In this document: positions 8,001 through 16,682 of the stretch, one piece after another
How positions within the stretch are numbered: position 1 is the stretch's first letter
Layout: every line of letters starts with the position of its first letter
Assembly (NCBI GenBank): GCA_017461605.1
Contig: JAFTXN010000007.1
Coordinates: forward strand, 124,001 to 188,000
Reading direction: 5' to 3'
DNA length: 64,000 nucleotides
Source: Bacteroidaceae bacterium
Lineage (GTDB): Bacteria; Bacteroidota; Bacteroidia; Bacteroidales; Bacteroidaceae
Translations under genes and position numbers: made by a program
Notes under the pieces: generated by a model
The model's input: only the letters and a program-made list of their open reading frames with translations
Databases searched by the model: none
Told to the model about the DNA's origin: nothing

Positions 8001-9341
8001 TCAGAAACTGATGTTGAAGCCTACCGAAAGTTCTTCGAGGAACTGGAAGTAGGTGCCGTTCTTGTCACGTGCCGCAGAGTCGTCAAATCGTGGGAAGAGG
8101 AAGAGGCGAGTGGAGAGGTACTTGTTGATTTGCAGATTGAACGTGTTTTCCCACTCGACCTGTGTCTTCGAATAGTCTGTGAAGAAATAGATACGTCCGC
8201 GCCATTGCACATTTTTGCAAATGTCCCATTTATAGTTGGCCGTGATGTTCGAACCATATTCCAGGTGACTGTGTTTCCCTGCCTTCACTCCGAACGACGT
8301 GGCAAGGTCTTTTCTGTCTACGTACTTAAACTTACCGGCTATGGGCGAGAGAGTCGCATCAAAGTGGAACTTCTTCACGTCGAGCGTATAGGTCATACCG
8401 ACAGACAGCACTGACTCGAAGGGGGACATGAAGTCGGAGTAGACTTTCGTGTCGTTGGCATGGTAGCCTGGATAGAACTGAGTCCACGATTGCAGCATCA
8501 CGGTATAGTCCCAATGCTTCACAGCCGTGATGTTCAGCTGGTTGGTCAGACGGATGAGGTCGCTGTTGGTGCGAAACTTGTGTGTGTTGTCATTTTGCGA
8601 CTTCTGAAAGCCGAGACGCATCTCCAGGGTGTTGAGAAATTTCACCTTCTGCTTGTTGTCATAGTTGGCACGCAGTGTTACATCCGCCTTGAGCGAATAG
8701 TTGCTCTCGCCACCCTTATACCAGTTGTCCGTCACATAGTTTTGCAAGAATTGTAGTGCAAAGTCGGCACTAAACTTCCAGAAGTTGGGCTTGCGCACAG
8801 CAATTTCCAGTCCTTCGCCACCGGTTTCTGCATTGGGTGTCTCGATGGTTTGTGCAAAGCGCTCCGTGAGTTTCACATTGGGCTTCACTTCGGCTGGGAG
8901 GTCTGTGCGAATGCCATCCGTGCTTTCGCCTTGGTGCTCATCGTTCACAATCAGCCACGGAGAGGAAGTGTAGACGTACAACAACTCATTGTCAATCTGC
9001 TCATCCAAAGATGGGCGTGACAAATAAGTCGGCAGCCCGCCAAGACTGCTATCAGCTTCCGATGGCCCCGAATATGAAATTTGGCCAATGCTTCGCTTGA
9101 TGGGCGCAGCGTAGAACGTAGGCGATGAGAACAGATAGAAATAGTAAGGATTGCCCAATGTGTCAGCTCCGGTGTATTCCCATTTGTCAAAGCTCTGTTT
9201 CAGAGAATCAAGGCTGTGAAGATATTTTTGCGTAATGGGATTCATTGTAACTGAGTCAGCCGGAAGCGCACTTTTATTCTTCTGTGCAAAGGTCGGTGCA
9301 CAGAGAATGGCAATCAAGAAGATGGTGAACAATCGTTTCAT
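8001..9341 (-). CDS. DUF3078 domain protein, predicted outer-membrane barrel
   Basis: A 446-residue exported protein of the DUF3078 family, which is confined to Bacteroidetes. The start at the ATG 9339-9341 gives a clean signal peptide MKRLFTIFLIAILCAPTFAQ; an upstream TTG would only add unrelated residues. After a polar 130-residue region, the rest alternates in beta-barrel style (NLEIAVRKPNFWKFS-like, FLQNYVTDNWYKGGESNYS, LNTLEMRLGFQKSQNDN) and ends in an aromatic residue (LSVGFNISF), as expected for a barrel recognised by BAM. No biochemical role is known to me. A promoter -7 box is at 9369-9376. Confidence 0.85.
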   Translation of the reverse strand: MKRLFTIFLIAILCAPTFAQKNKSALPADSVTMNPITQKYLHSLDSLKQSFDKWEYTGADTLGNPYYFYLFSSPTFYAAPIKRSIGQISYSGPSEADSSLGGLPTYLSRPSLDEQIDNELLYVYTSSPWLIVNDEHQGESTDGIRTDLPAEVKPNVKLTERFAQTIETPNAETGGEGLEIAVRKPNFWKFSADFALQFLQNYVTDNWYKGGESNYSLKADVTLRANYDNKQKVKFLNTLEMRLGFQKSQNDNTHKFRTNSDLIRLTNQLNITAVKHWDYTVMLQSWTQFYPGYHANDTKVYSDFMSPFESVLSVGMTYTLDVKKFHFDATLSPIAGKFKYVDRKDLATSFGVKAGKHSHLEYGSNITANYKWDICKNVQWRGRIYFFTDYSKTQVEWENTFNLQINKYLSTRLFLFPRFDDSAARDKNGTYFQFLEELSVGFNISF

Positions 9342-9368
9342 ATATACGTATATAATTATACTCGTCGG

Positions 9369-9376
9369 CAAAGATA
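9369..9376 (-). promoter_or_regulatory. Promoter -7 box for the DUF3078 gene
   Basis: The minus strand reads TATCTTTG, an exact TAnnTTTG match, about 28 nt before the chosen ATG. A TTTG lies about 23 nt further upstream (9400-9403). Confidence 0.6.
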
Positions 9377-9445
9377 GTGAAAGGTGAGCGGAAAGGCTGC
9401 AAATCACAAGGTGAATTTGCAAAAGGCTTTCCCGTTGCCCGGCTC

Positions 9446-10147
9446 TTACAAATAAAAATCGCGAGTAAGCCGTTTGTAATCTACGCTACGGCTTCCGTCG
9501 GGGGCTGTCAGCGTGATGGAAGTGCGTACCACGGGAGTGTCGATATGAACACTCTTGACGAAGTGCAAGAGAATGCGTCGTGGAGGTTTGTGCACCACCG
9601 TGTGTATAGTTGTGGAGCGCAACAGTGAGAAACCCTGCTGCACGCACAACGCTGTAAATCGGCTTTCGGCGGAGTGGGGGAGCACCACCTGAAACGAGCC
9701 ATCATTGCACAACAATCGGTGAGCCTGCTCGATACAGGTGGCAAAGGGGAGCCCTTGTGTGTGACGGGCTCCGGCTCTTGCCTCATTGGGAGGCAAAAGT
9801 TCTTCTTCGAAATAGGGAGGATTGGTGAGAATGCAGTCGAATGGTGCTTCGGGATGAAAACAGCGTACGTCGCACAACTCGATGTCGATGCGCGACGCGT
9901 AAGGTGAAGAAGCCACATTCTCGCGTGCTTGCTCCACCGATGGCGCATGAATGTCGATGCCTATAATATGAGCTTGCGAGCGTTGGGCTGCCATCAGTGC
10001 GATGAGACCGGAGCCCGTACCAATGTCGAGAATGCGTTGTGCTTTTTCCACATCGGCCCAAGCACCCAGCAGCACGCCGTCCGTGCCTACCTTCATGGAG
10101 CATCGGTCGTGACAAATGCGAAATTGCTGAAAATCGAAATGAGGCAT
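9446..10147 (-). CDS. trmN6: tRNA1(Val) (adenine(37)-N6)-methyltransferase
   Basis: A 233-residue class I SAM methyltransferase matching TrmN6/YfiC, which methylates A37 of tRNA1(Val). It begins with the family-typical FQQFRICHDRCSMKVGTDGVLLGAW, read as residues 6-30 in two parts. SAM motif I is ILDIGTGSGLIAL (about 39-51), an acidic residue ends the second strand (GIDIHA), and the catalytic motif IV is TNPPYF (about 106-111). The ATG at 10145-10147 is used; upstream codons encode an unrelated extension. A perfect terminator stem (10221-10262) insulates it from glgB. Confidence 0.9.
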   Translation of the reverse strand: MPHFDFQQFRICHDRCSMKVGTDGVLLGAWADVEKAQRILDIGTGSGLIALMAAQRSQAHIIGIDIHAPSVEQARENVASSPYASRIDIELCDVRCFHPEAPFDCILTNPPYFEEELLPPNEARAGARHTQGLPFATCIEQAHRLLCNDGSFQVVLPHSAESRFTALCVQQGFSLLRSTTIHTVVHKPPRRILLHFVKSVHIDTPVVRTSITLTAPDGSRSVDYKRLTRDFYL

Positions 10148-10220
10148 AGCGAAAGTGTCTCTGTATACTATTATATATATGTGGATAGCCGTAAGCACTC
10201 GGAATGAGGCTTGTATATTC

Positions 10221-10262
10221 TTTTAGCGTGCAGGGCAACATTTATCACCCTGCACGCTAAAA
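10221..10262 (-). terminator. Terminator between glgB and trmN6
   Basis: A 15-bp perfect stem, TTTTAGCGTGCAGGG (10221-10235) with CCCTGCACGCTAAAA (10248-10262). On the minus strand it ends in a U-run and terminates glgB. Confidence 0.85.
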
Positions 10263-10295
10263 TGTAGTCAGACAATCTGTCTGTACGGTATCAGC

Positions 10296-12338
10296 TTATT
10301 CAGCCTTGCGTCGCAGCACCATGGCTGTGCGTGCCGGAATGTAGAGCTTGAGCCAACCTTTTCCGTCGCGCTTGAGCAAGGGGTCAAAGTTGGTAAAGTG
10401 GCAGATGGAATCGTCAGTAAGTCCGTTTCCTCCGAAAGCCGGTGCATCAGTGTTGAGCACCACTTCATAAGCACCTTCGGGCACCATGAAGCCATAGTCG
10501 GTGTAACTGCGAGTGGGACTGAAGTTGAAGACAAAAATCAGCTCTCCGCGGCTATAGGCTAGAATTTGGTCTCCATCGTTGTGCCAAATCTCTTGCACTT
10601 TCTTACGTTGGAACTGGCGTATGCTCTTGACGGTTTCGAGCATGGCTCGATCGAAGTCGCCCAAGTAGTGATAGCACAGTTCGTGATTGTCCACCAAGTT
10701 CCACTGACGACGCGCATATTTGTGACTCCAACCGTTGCCTTCGCGGGGGAAGTCAATCCATTCGGGATGGCCAAACTCGTTGCCCATGAAGTTGAGATAG
10801 CCTCCATTGATGGTCGAGAGGGTAAGCAGTCTTATCATTTTGTGCAGAGCGATGCCGCGATGCACGGTTCCGTTCTCGTCACCCTTGCGGAAGTGCCAAT
10901 ACATATCGGCATCGATAAGGCGGAAGATGAGTGTCTTATCGCCCACAAGTGCTTGATCGTGGCTCTCACAGTATGACACAGTGCACTCGTCGGCTCGGCG
11001 GTTGGTGAGCTCCCAGAACAGGCTGCTGGGATGCCAATCTTCGTCGCGCTTCTCCTTGATCATCTTAATCCAGTAGTCGGGCACGTTCATTGCCAAACGG
11101 TAGTCGAAACCATATCCTCCGTCCTTGAAGGGAAGGGCAAGGCCGGGCATTCCCGATACTTCCTCTGCTATGGTGATGGCATTGGGATTGACTTCGTGAA
11201 TAAGCAGGTTGGCCAGGGTGAGATAACAGATGGCATTGTCGTCCTGGTGTCCGTTGTAATAGTCGCCATATCCACCAAATGCTTCACCCAGTCCGTGGCT
11301 ATAGTAAAGCATGGACGTGACGCCGTCAAAGCGGAAACCATCGAACTGAAACTCTTCGAGCCAGTATTTACAGTTGGAGAGAAGGAAGTGGATTACCTCA
11401 TTCTTTCCGTAGTCGAAGCACAGACTATCCCATGCAGGGTGTTCGCGACGACCACCGGAGTAGAAGAACTGACACGGATCACCGGCCAAGTTACCCAAAC
11501 CTTCGATTTCGTTCTTCACTGCATGACTTTGCACCATGTCCATGATAACGGTCAGTCCGGCTGCATGGGCTTCGTCAATGAGTTGCTTGAGTTCATCGGG
11601 GGTTCCGAAGCGACTGGAAGGAGCGAAGAAACTGGATACGTGATAACCAAAACTACCATAGTAAGGGTGCTCCTGTATGGCCATGATCTGAAGGCAATTG
11701 TATCCTTCTGCTACGACGCGGGGTAAAACGTTTTCACGGAATTCGTTGTAAGTACCCACCTTTTCTGCATCTTGCGACATACCGATATGGCATTCGTAGA
11801 TGAGCAACGGATTGCGCTTGGGCTTGAAGTTTTTATTCTTGAATTCATAAGGTGTTTCCGGTGCCCACACCTGTGCACTGAATATCTTGGTAGCATCGTC
11901 TTGCACCACGCGTCTACACCATGCAGGGATGCGTTCGCCTTGACCGCCCTCCCAATGTACTTTCATCTTGTAGAGGTCAAGATGATTGAGAGCTTTCTTG
12001 GGTAATTTGATTTCCCAGCATCCGGATTTTCCGATGGGCTTCAAACGATATTCTTCACTCTCCGTCCATTGGTTGAAATCGCCAATGAGATATATGTCAG
12101 TGGCATTGGGTGCCCATTCGCGAAAGACCCATCCACGGGCAGTGCGATGAAGACCGAAGTAGTTGTGTCCTTCAGCAAAGTCGGCCAAAGTTGTTTTTCC
12201 TCCGGTCAGTTCGTTAATCTTGTTGACCACAGCTTGGTGGCGTCCTTCGATGGCATCGTTAAAAGGTTCGAGCCAAGGATCGTTCTTCACCAATTTCAAG
12301 CGAGGCTTTACTGCCTTTTTTTGTTTTGCGCTTTTCAT
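10296..12338 (-). CDS. glgB: 1,4-alpha-glucan branching enzyme, eukaryote-like GH13 type
   Basis: A 680-residue branching enzyme that forms alpha-1,6 branches in glycogen. It has a CBM48-type N-terminal domain (about residues 60-160, WVFREWAPNATDIYLIGDF region) and a GH13 barrel with QFDGFRFDGVTSM (nucleophile Asp, about 325) and TIAEEVSGMPG (acid/base Glu, about 385). The later motif CESHDQALVGDKT and the NEFGHPEWIDFPREGN block complete the catalytic core. The wording closely follows the animal, fungal and plant enzymes rather than E. coli GlgB, and the protein lacks the longer bacterial N-terminus. The ATG at 12336-12338 is preferred over an upstream TTG. It lies 50 bp after the MORN-repeat gene, probably in one transcript. 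Confidence 0.94.
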   Translation of the reverse strand: MKSAKQKKAVKPRLKLVKNDPWLEPFNDAIEGRHQAVVNKINELTGGKTTLADFAEGHNYFGLHRTARGWVFREWAPNATDIYLIGDFNQWTESEEYRLKPIGKSGCWEIKLPKKALNHLDLYKMKVHWEGGQGERIPAWCRRVVQDDATKIFSAQVWAPETPYEFKNKNFKPKRNPLLIYECHIGMSQDAEKVGTYNEFRENVLPRVVAEGYNCLQIMAIQEHPYYGSFGYHVSSFFAPSSRFGTPDELKQLIDEAHAAGLTVIMDMVQSHAVKNEIEGLGNLAGDPCQFFYSGGRREHPAWDSLCFDYGKNEVIHFLLSNCKYWLEEFQFDGFRFDGVTSMLYYSHGLGEAFGGYGDYYNGHQDDNAICYLTLANLLIHEVNPNAITIAEEVSGMPGLALPFKDGGYGFDYRLAMNVPDYWIKMIKEKRDEDWHPSSLFWELTNRRADECTVSYCESHDQALVGDKTLIFRLIDADMYWHFRKGDENGTVHRGIALHKMIRLLTLSTINGGYLNFMGNEFGHPEWIDFPREGNGWSHKYARRQWNLVDNHELCYHYLGDFDRAMLETVKSIRQFQRKKVQEIWHNDGDQILAYSRGELIFVFNFSPTRSYTDYGFMVPEGAYEVVLNTDAPAFGGNGLTDDSICHFTNFDPLLKRDGKGWLKLYIPARTAMVLRRKAE

Positions 12339-12388
12339 ATCTCGTGATTTTAAGGTTGTTGTCAAGTATTTAGAATGTGGTGTAGGAG

Positions 12389-13507
12389 TTAGTTGGCTAA
12401 CCTTCCGTGATTGTAGCTACCTTTCTTCACTACATTGCCATGCTTGTCGTATTCCACAAACTTGCCGTGGCGCTCGTCATTTTCGTAGTTTCCTTCAAAC
12501 TTAGTGCCATTGGCCATTACTTCAACGGCTTTTCCATGTTTCTTTCCGGCTTTGAAACCTCCTTTATATCGGTCTCCATTGGCATATTTCAGCACACCTT
12601 CGCCTTCCATCAGGTCGTTGACCCATGTACCATTGTATTCGTCGCCATTCTTCCATTTGTACACACCATGGCCTTCGCGTCGGCCGTTTTTCCACTGGCC
12701 TGTATAGCGAGCCACTCCTTTCCATACGAAAACGCCTTCGCCATGTTGTGCTCCTTTTAGGAAGTTGCCCTTATAGGAGTCGCCGTTTGCAAAATAATAC
12801 ATGCCGGAACCGGTGCGCTCTCCTTGTTTGTATGCACCTTCGTATCGGTCACCATTGCGATAGTGGTAGATGCCGCGTCCTTCTTTTTCGCCGTTTTTCC
12901 ACTCGCCATCGTAGATGTTTCCATCTCCATAGATGTATTTGCCACGTCCATGGGGTTGGTTGTTAAACCATCCACCGGTGTAGGACGAGCCATCGTTCCA
13001 GTCGAATGTGCCTTGTCCTTGTTTCTTGTCGTCTACCCATTCACCGGTATAGCTTGCACCATTTTGTGCAAAGGTGTAAGTGCCTTTGCCTTGACGCTTG
13101 TCCTCATACCACGTTCCGACATAGCGATCGCCATTGTAATAATACATTGTGCCTTCGTCGTGTCGCAATCCGTGAAACCAAAATCCTTCATAGCGATTGT
13201 TGTTTAGGTAATAGTATGTTCCTTTACCTGTCATCTCGTTTGCTACCCATCCACCATCATATTTCTCTCCATTGGCATAATTGTAGACACCATGTCCTTC
13301 GCGTTTCCCTTTGCGGTATTCTCCTTCGTAGAAGTCGCCATTTTGGAATTTGGTTGTACCACGTCCGTTGGGCTTTCCTCCGGATAGCTCACCGCAATAT
13401 ACGGCACCATCTTTGAATGTATAGGAACCCACCTGAATACGCTGGGCATAAGTGTTGATGCAGATGCCTGCCATGATAAGCAGTAGCAACTTGGTTTTAT
13501 GGAACAT
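12389..13507 (-). CDS. Secreted MORN-repeat protein
   Basis: A 372-residue protein with a signal peptide (MFHKTKLLLLIMAGICINTYAQ in two parts, about 1-22) followed by about 14 tandem MORN repeats of about 23 residues. Each has the pattern YxGxW-x5-GxGxYxxxNGDx (for example YEGEYRKGKREGHGVYNY, YTGEWVDDKKQGQGTFDW). MORN repeats form an elongated beta-hairpin ribbon and in bacteria are mostly of unknown role; lipid or protein binding is possible. Export suggests a periplasmic or surface location. The repeats run without interruption from about residue 27 to 360. It lies directly upstream of glgB on the same strand. Confidence 0.9.
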   Translation of the reverse strand: MFHKTKLLLLIMAGICINTYAQRIQVGSYTFKDGAVYCGELSGGKPNGRGTTKFQNGDFYEGEYRKGKREGHGVYNYANGEKYDGGWVANEMTGKGTYYYLNNNRYEGFWFHGLRHDEGTMYYYNGDRYVGTWYEDKRQGKGTYTFAQNGASYTGEWVDDKKQGQGTFDWNDGSSYTGGWFNNQPHGRGKYIYGDGNIYDGEWKNGEKEGRGIYHYRNGDRYEGAYKQGERTGSGMYYFANGDSYKGNFLKGAQHGEGVFVWKGVARYTGQWKNGRREGHGVYKWKNGDEYNGTWVNDLMEGEGVLKYANGDRYKGGFKAGKKHGKAVEVMANGTKFEGNYENDERHGKFVEYDKHGNVVKKGSYNHGRLAN

Positions 13508-13614
13508 ATCGTTGTCTTTTATTTGAATGTTATTAAGTGATTTTTAGAATGTAGTATTGTTTTGAAAATAAAGGACCGCTGCCGACTTGTTTCAAAGGGA
13601 GGATGTAATCAATC

Positions 13615-15969
13615 CTACTCGAACAGCATATCCACTCCTTCGTCTGCCACGGCTGTAGAGTCGCCACCCTCGTTCAAGGTAAAGCCGATGCCTTCGTCAC
13701 ATGATTGAAAATCTGCCGGGATGTCGAAAGGCTCACTGGAGGAATATCCCAAAGCCTTGTCGGCATATACCTTTTTCATATAGAGCGCCCATACAGGCAA
13801 GGCCGTAGCAGCACCTTGTCCAGTAGCTGTGCTGTAGAAGCGGATGTTGGGATCTTCACCGCCCACCCAACATGCAGTTACGAGGCTGGGGACTACACCG
13901 ACAAACCATCCGTCGGCATTGTTGTTGGTCGTACCTGTTTTTCCTGCTATAGGACCGGTGAAACCATATCGGTTGCGCAATCGACGACCAGTTCCTGCAT
14001 CTATTACGCCACGCATCATGTCAATCATCTTATAAGAACTCTCTGCGCTGATCACCTCCTTGGTGCGAGGTCTGAATTCGGCAACCACTTTGCCGGAGGC
14101 ATCCTCAATGTGTGAAACAAAGATGGGAGCAGCGCGAAATCCCTTGTTGACAAAGGCTGTGTATCCGCTTGCCATTTCGGCTACTGTGATTTCGCACGCA
14201 CCGAGGCAAAGCACAATCGAAGGACGTATCTGATTGTTGGCCACACCGAAGTCGTGCAATAGTTTCACAAGACGGTTACCTGTGGGGTCAACATTGTTCA
14301 TCAAATCTGCCGTAATCCAGTTGTTCGATTGCGACAAGCCCCATTTCAATGTCACTTGCTGTCCATAGCGAGCATGACTGCCGTTTCTCGGTGTCCATGG
14401 AGCACCATTGATGGTATAATAAGTGCGTTGGGCATTGGTAAGCATGTCGCAGGGCGAGTGTCCGTCCTGCATGGCCATGGCATACACATAGGGTTTCATG
14501 GTAGAACCTACCTGGCGGCGGCCCACTGCACACATATCGTATTGGAAATGTTCGTAATTCAGTCCACCTACGTAAGCCTTGACATAACCTGTTTTGGGAT
14601 CGATACTCATCAGCCCTGAGCGCAACATTGATTTCTGGTAACGTATGCTGTCCATCGGTGTCATCATCGTGTCGCGATCACCGCCATAAGCATAAATGGT
14701 CATGTGTACCGGCGTGTTGAAGGCACGTTCGATAGCAGCATCGTCGGCTCCTTCGCTTTTCATGACACGATAGCGTTCACTCTGTTGCATGGCGAGTTTG
14801 AACATACGATCCACCTGATTACGGGAGAGCGATGGAGGGTAGGGGAAATTGGGCGAATTGCGCTTCTCGCGTGAGAATGTTCTCTGCAAATCTCTGCCCA
14901 CATGTGTGAGCATAGCCTCTTCGGCATATCGCTGCATGCGTGAATCGATGGTTACATACACTTTGAGACCATCGGTATATATGTCGTAAGGCGAACCGTC
15001 TTTCTTGAAATTCTTTTTGCACCAGCCATACAGCGGATTGGTTTCCCAGTTGAGTGAATCTTCATAATATTGTCGCGCATCTGCGGCCGATTTTCCATAA
15101 TCGCTACGTTCGGGTCGGTTGGCCATCATAAAGCGTCGCAAGTATTCGCGCAGATAGGGGGCAGAACCTTCCTTGTGGTCCACACGATGGAAGTTCAGTC
15201 CCAATGGCTGCCCCTTTGCCTCGTTACATTGCGCCTCGGTGATATATCCGGCTTTAAGCATTTGGTCAAGTACGACGGCTCGTCTGTCTAAGGCACGTTC
15301 TGGAAATCTCACCGGGTTATAGTAAGATGGATTTTTGCACATACCTACCAATAGAGCCGACTCTGTGAGGGTCAAATCGCGTGGATGCTTACTAAAATAT
15401 ACCTGGGCTGCAGTTCTGATTCCCACTGCGTTATATAAGAAGTCGAAATAATTGAGATAGAGCGTCAAGATTTCGTCTTTGGTGTAGCAACGCTCCAGTT
15501 CGACAGCGATAATCCATTCGATGGGTTTTTGCATCAAGCGCTCCAACTTGTTGGAAGCTTGTTCTGAATATAGCTGCTTGGCCAGCTGCTGTGTGATGGT
15601 ACTTCCGCCGCCGGAACTCTTCTGCTGCAGAATGCCGGTTTTCACAATAGCGCGTCCCAAAGCACGCATGTCGATGCCCGAATGTTGGAAGAAACGTACA
15701 TCCTCTGTGGCAATCAACGCGTCAAACATGTGTGAAGAGATGCTGTCGCGGTCCACAAAGATGCGATTCTCGCTTCTTGACCAAGTGCCCAGCACCTTTC
15801 CGTCTGATGATATCACCTGCGAAGCAAAACGGTTGATGGGGTTTTGCAAGTCATCCAATGGCGGCATGTTGCCGATCCATCCATTCTTTACTCCCACCAC
15901 ACCGATGGTGGTCATCAGTACAAAAGCTACGGGAATCAGCCATATATATGTGACAATGCGCTTCTTCAT
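13615..15969 (-). CDS. Penicillin-binding protein 1A (bifunctional transglycosylase/transpeptidase)
   Basis: A 784-residue class A PBP that polymerises and crosslinks peptidoglycan at the inner membrane. It has one N-terminal membrane anchor (about 5-27), then a GT51 glycosyltransferase domain with the catalytic Glu at about residue 89 in IATEDVRFFQHSGID and the motif GGSTITQQLAKQLYSE (about 120-135). The transpeptidase domain has the SxxK motif in GSTMKPYVYAM (Ser about 487), the SQSNNW SxN motif and KTGTTNNNADGWFVG as the KTG box. Length and motif order are normal. It stands alone, with about 60 bp to the SPFH-like gene upstream. Confidence 0.95.
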   Translation of the reverse strand: MKKRIVTYIWLIPVAFVLMTTIGVVGVKNGWIGNMPPLDDLQNPINRFASQVISSDGKVLGTWSRSENRIFVDRDSISSHMFDALIATEDVRFFQHSGIDMRALGRAIVKTGILQQKSSGGGSTITQQLAKQLYSEQASNKLERLMQKPIEWIIAVELERCYTKDEILTLYLNYFDFLYNAVGIRTAAQVYFSKHPRDLTLTESALLVGMCKNPSYYNPVRFPERALDRRAVVLDQMLKAGYITEAQCNEAKGQPLGLNFHRVDHKEGSAPYLREYLRRFMMANRPERSDYGKSAADARQYYEDSLNWETNPLYGWCKKNFKKDGSPYDIYTDGLKVYVTIDSRMQRYAEEAMLTHVGRDLQRTFSREKRNSPNFPYPPSLSRNQVDRMFKLAMQQSERYRVMKSEGADDAAIERAFNTPVHMTIYAYGGDRDTMMTPMDSIRYQKSMLRSGLMSIDPKTGYVKAYVGGLNYEHFQYDMCAVGRRQVGSTMKPYVYAMAMQDGHSPCDMLTNAQRTYYTINGAPWTPRNGSHARYGQQVTLKWGLSQSNNWITADLMNNVDPTGNRLVKLLHDFGVANNQIRPSIVLCLGACEITVAEMASGYTAFVNKGFRAAPIFVSHIEDASGKVVAEFRPRTKEVISAESSYKMIDMMRGVIDAGTGRRLRNRYGFTGPIAGKTGTTNNNADGWFVGVVPSLVTACWVGGEDPNIRFYSTATGQGAATALPVWALYMKKVYADKALGYSSSEPFDIPADFQSCDEGIGFTLNEGGDSTAVADEGVDMLFE

Positions 15970-16031
15970 GTTGCTGCGTGGTTACTTGCTGTGTTGATAA
16001 GTAATAATGCTTTTCGGTTATTGAACGATGG

Positions 16032-16463
16032 TTATTGAGGATTGCCCTCAACCTGTTTCATTCTCGTAGCTTCAAGAATAGGCAGGTTTGTCTCCGTGGG
16101 GACATATATCACCGTCTTGTTGCTCAAATCCGATTGTTGACGTACCCAAAGATATTGTATGTATGTGGAAGTAATGCTTCCGTTCTCAATTTTGATAGCC
16201 TCTGCTGCTCCCTTGGCACGCTCGATTTCAGCCTGTGCATTCAGCTTTTCTGCTTCCAGATTAGCGCGTGCTTCTTCAATTTTGATTTTTCGATTTTGTT
16301 CTGCCTTGGCAAATTCTGCCTTACCTTCCATCTCCTGCGACCATACGTTGTACCAGGGAAGAATAAAGGCCATACTTACAATCAGTGCAACCACAAGAAC
16401 AATCACCAATAACACTTTTTTTACCACATCTGCAGTGATGTTTACGTTGTTGTAGTTATTCAT
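16032..16463 (-). CDS. Small membrane protein resembling the C-terminal half of SPFH/band 7 proteins
   Basis: A 143-residue protein with one strong N-terminal membrane segment (about residues 13-37, KKVLLVIVLVVALIVSMAFI), then a charged Glu/Ala/Lys-rich coiled coil (about 50-95, EARANLEAEKLNAQAEIERA) and a tail YIQYLWVRQQ...KTVIYVPTETNLPIL. This coiled coil plus tail is what normally follows the SPFH domain in stomatin/prohibitin proteins; the SPFH domain itself is missing. Similar short proteins are, as I recall, found in Bacteroidetes and their phages. The ATG at 16461-16463 is used; the 27 codons upstream do not look coding. It borders the prophage scar, so it may be a leftover of the same element. 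A -7 box is at 16608-16615. Confidence 0.8.
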   Translation of the reverse strand: MNNYNNVNITADVVKKVLLVIVLVVALIVSMAFILPWYNVWSQEMEGKAEFAKAEQNRKIKIEEARANLEAEKLNAQAEIERAKGAAEAIKIENGSITSTYIQYLWVRQQSDLSNKTVIYVPTETNLPILEATRMKQVEGNPQ

Positions 16464-16607
16464 GAGAATACGATTTATAATGTTAGAATCTGGCGTGAAT
16501 GATGTATTTGTGCCTTTTGCGTGCAACAGCCGTATCTCTTGCAATGCTTTCTATGCTTAAGAGCGAGAACTGCGTGGGAGAAGTTGGTATACACGTTGGC
16601 AACTTTG

Positions 16608-16615
16608 CAAACTTA
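16608..16615 (-). promoter_or_regulatory. Promoter -7 box for the SPFH-tail protein
   Basis: The minus strand reads TAAGTTTG, an exact TAnnTTTG match, giving a leader of about 140 nt. Confidence 0.45.
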
Positions 16616-16682
16616 GCAATTTTCGTCCGAATGCACTGCCGTGCAGCACGATTTTTTGTTTTTTGCAGTGCAGATGCGTTGA

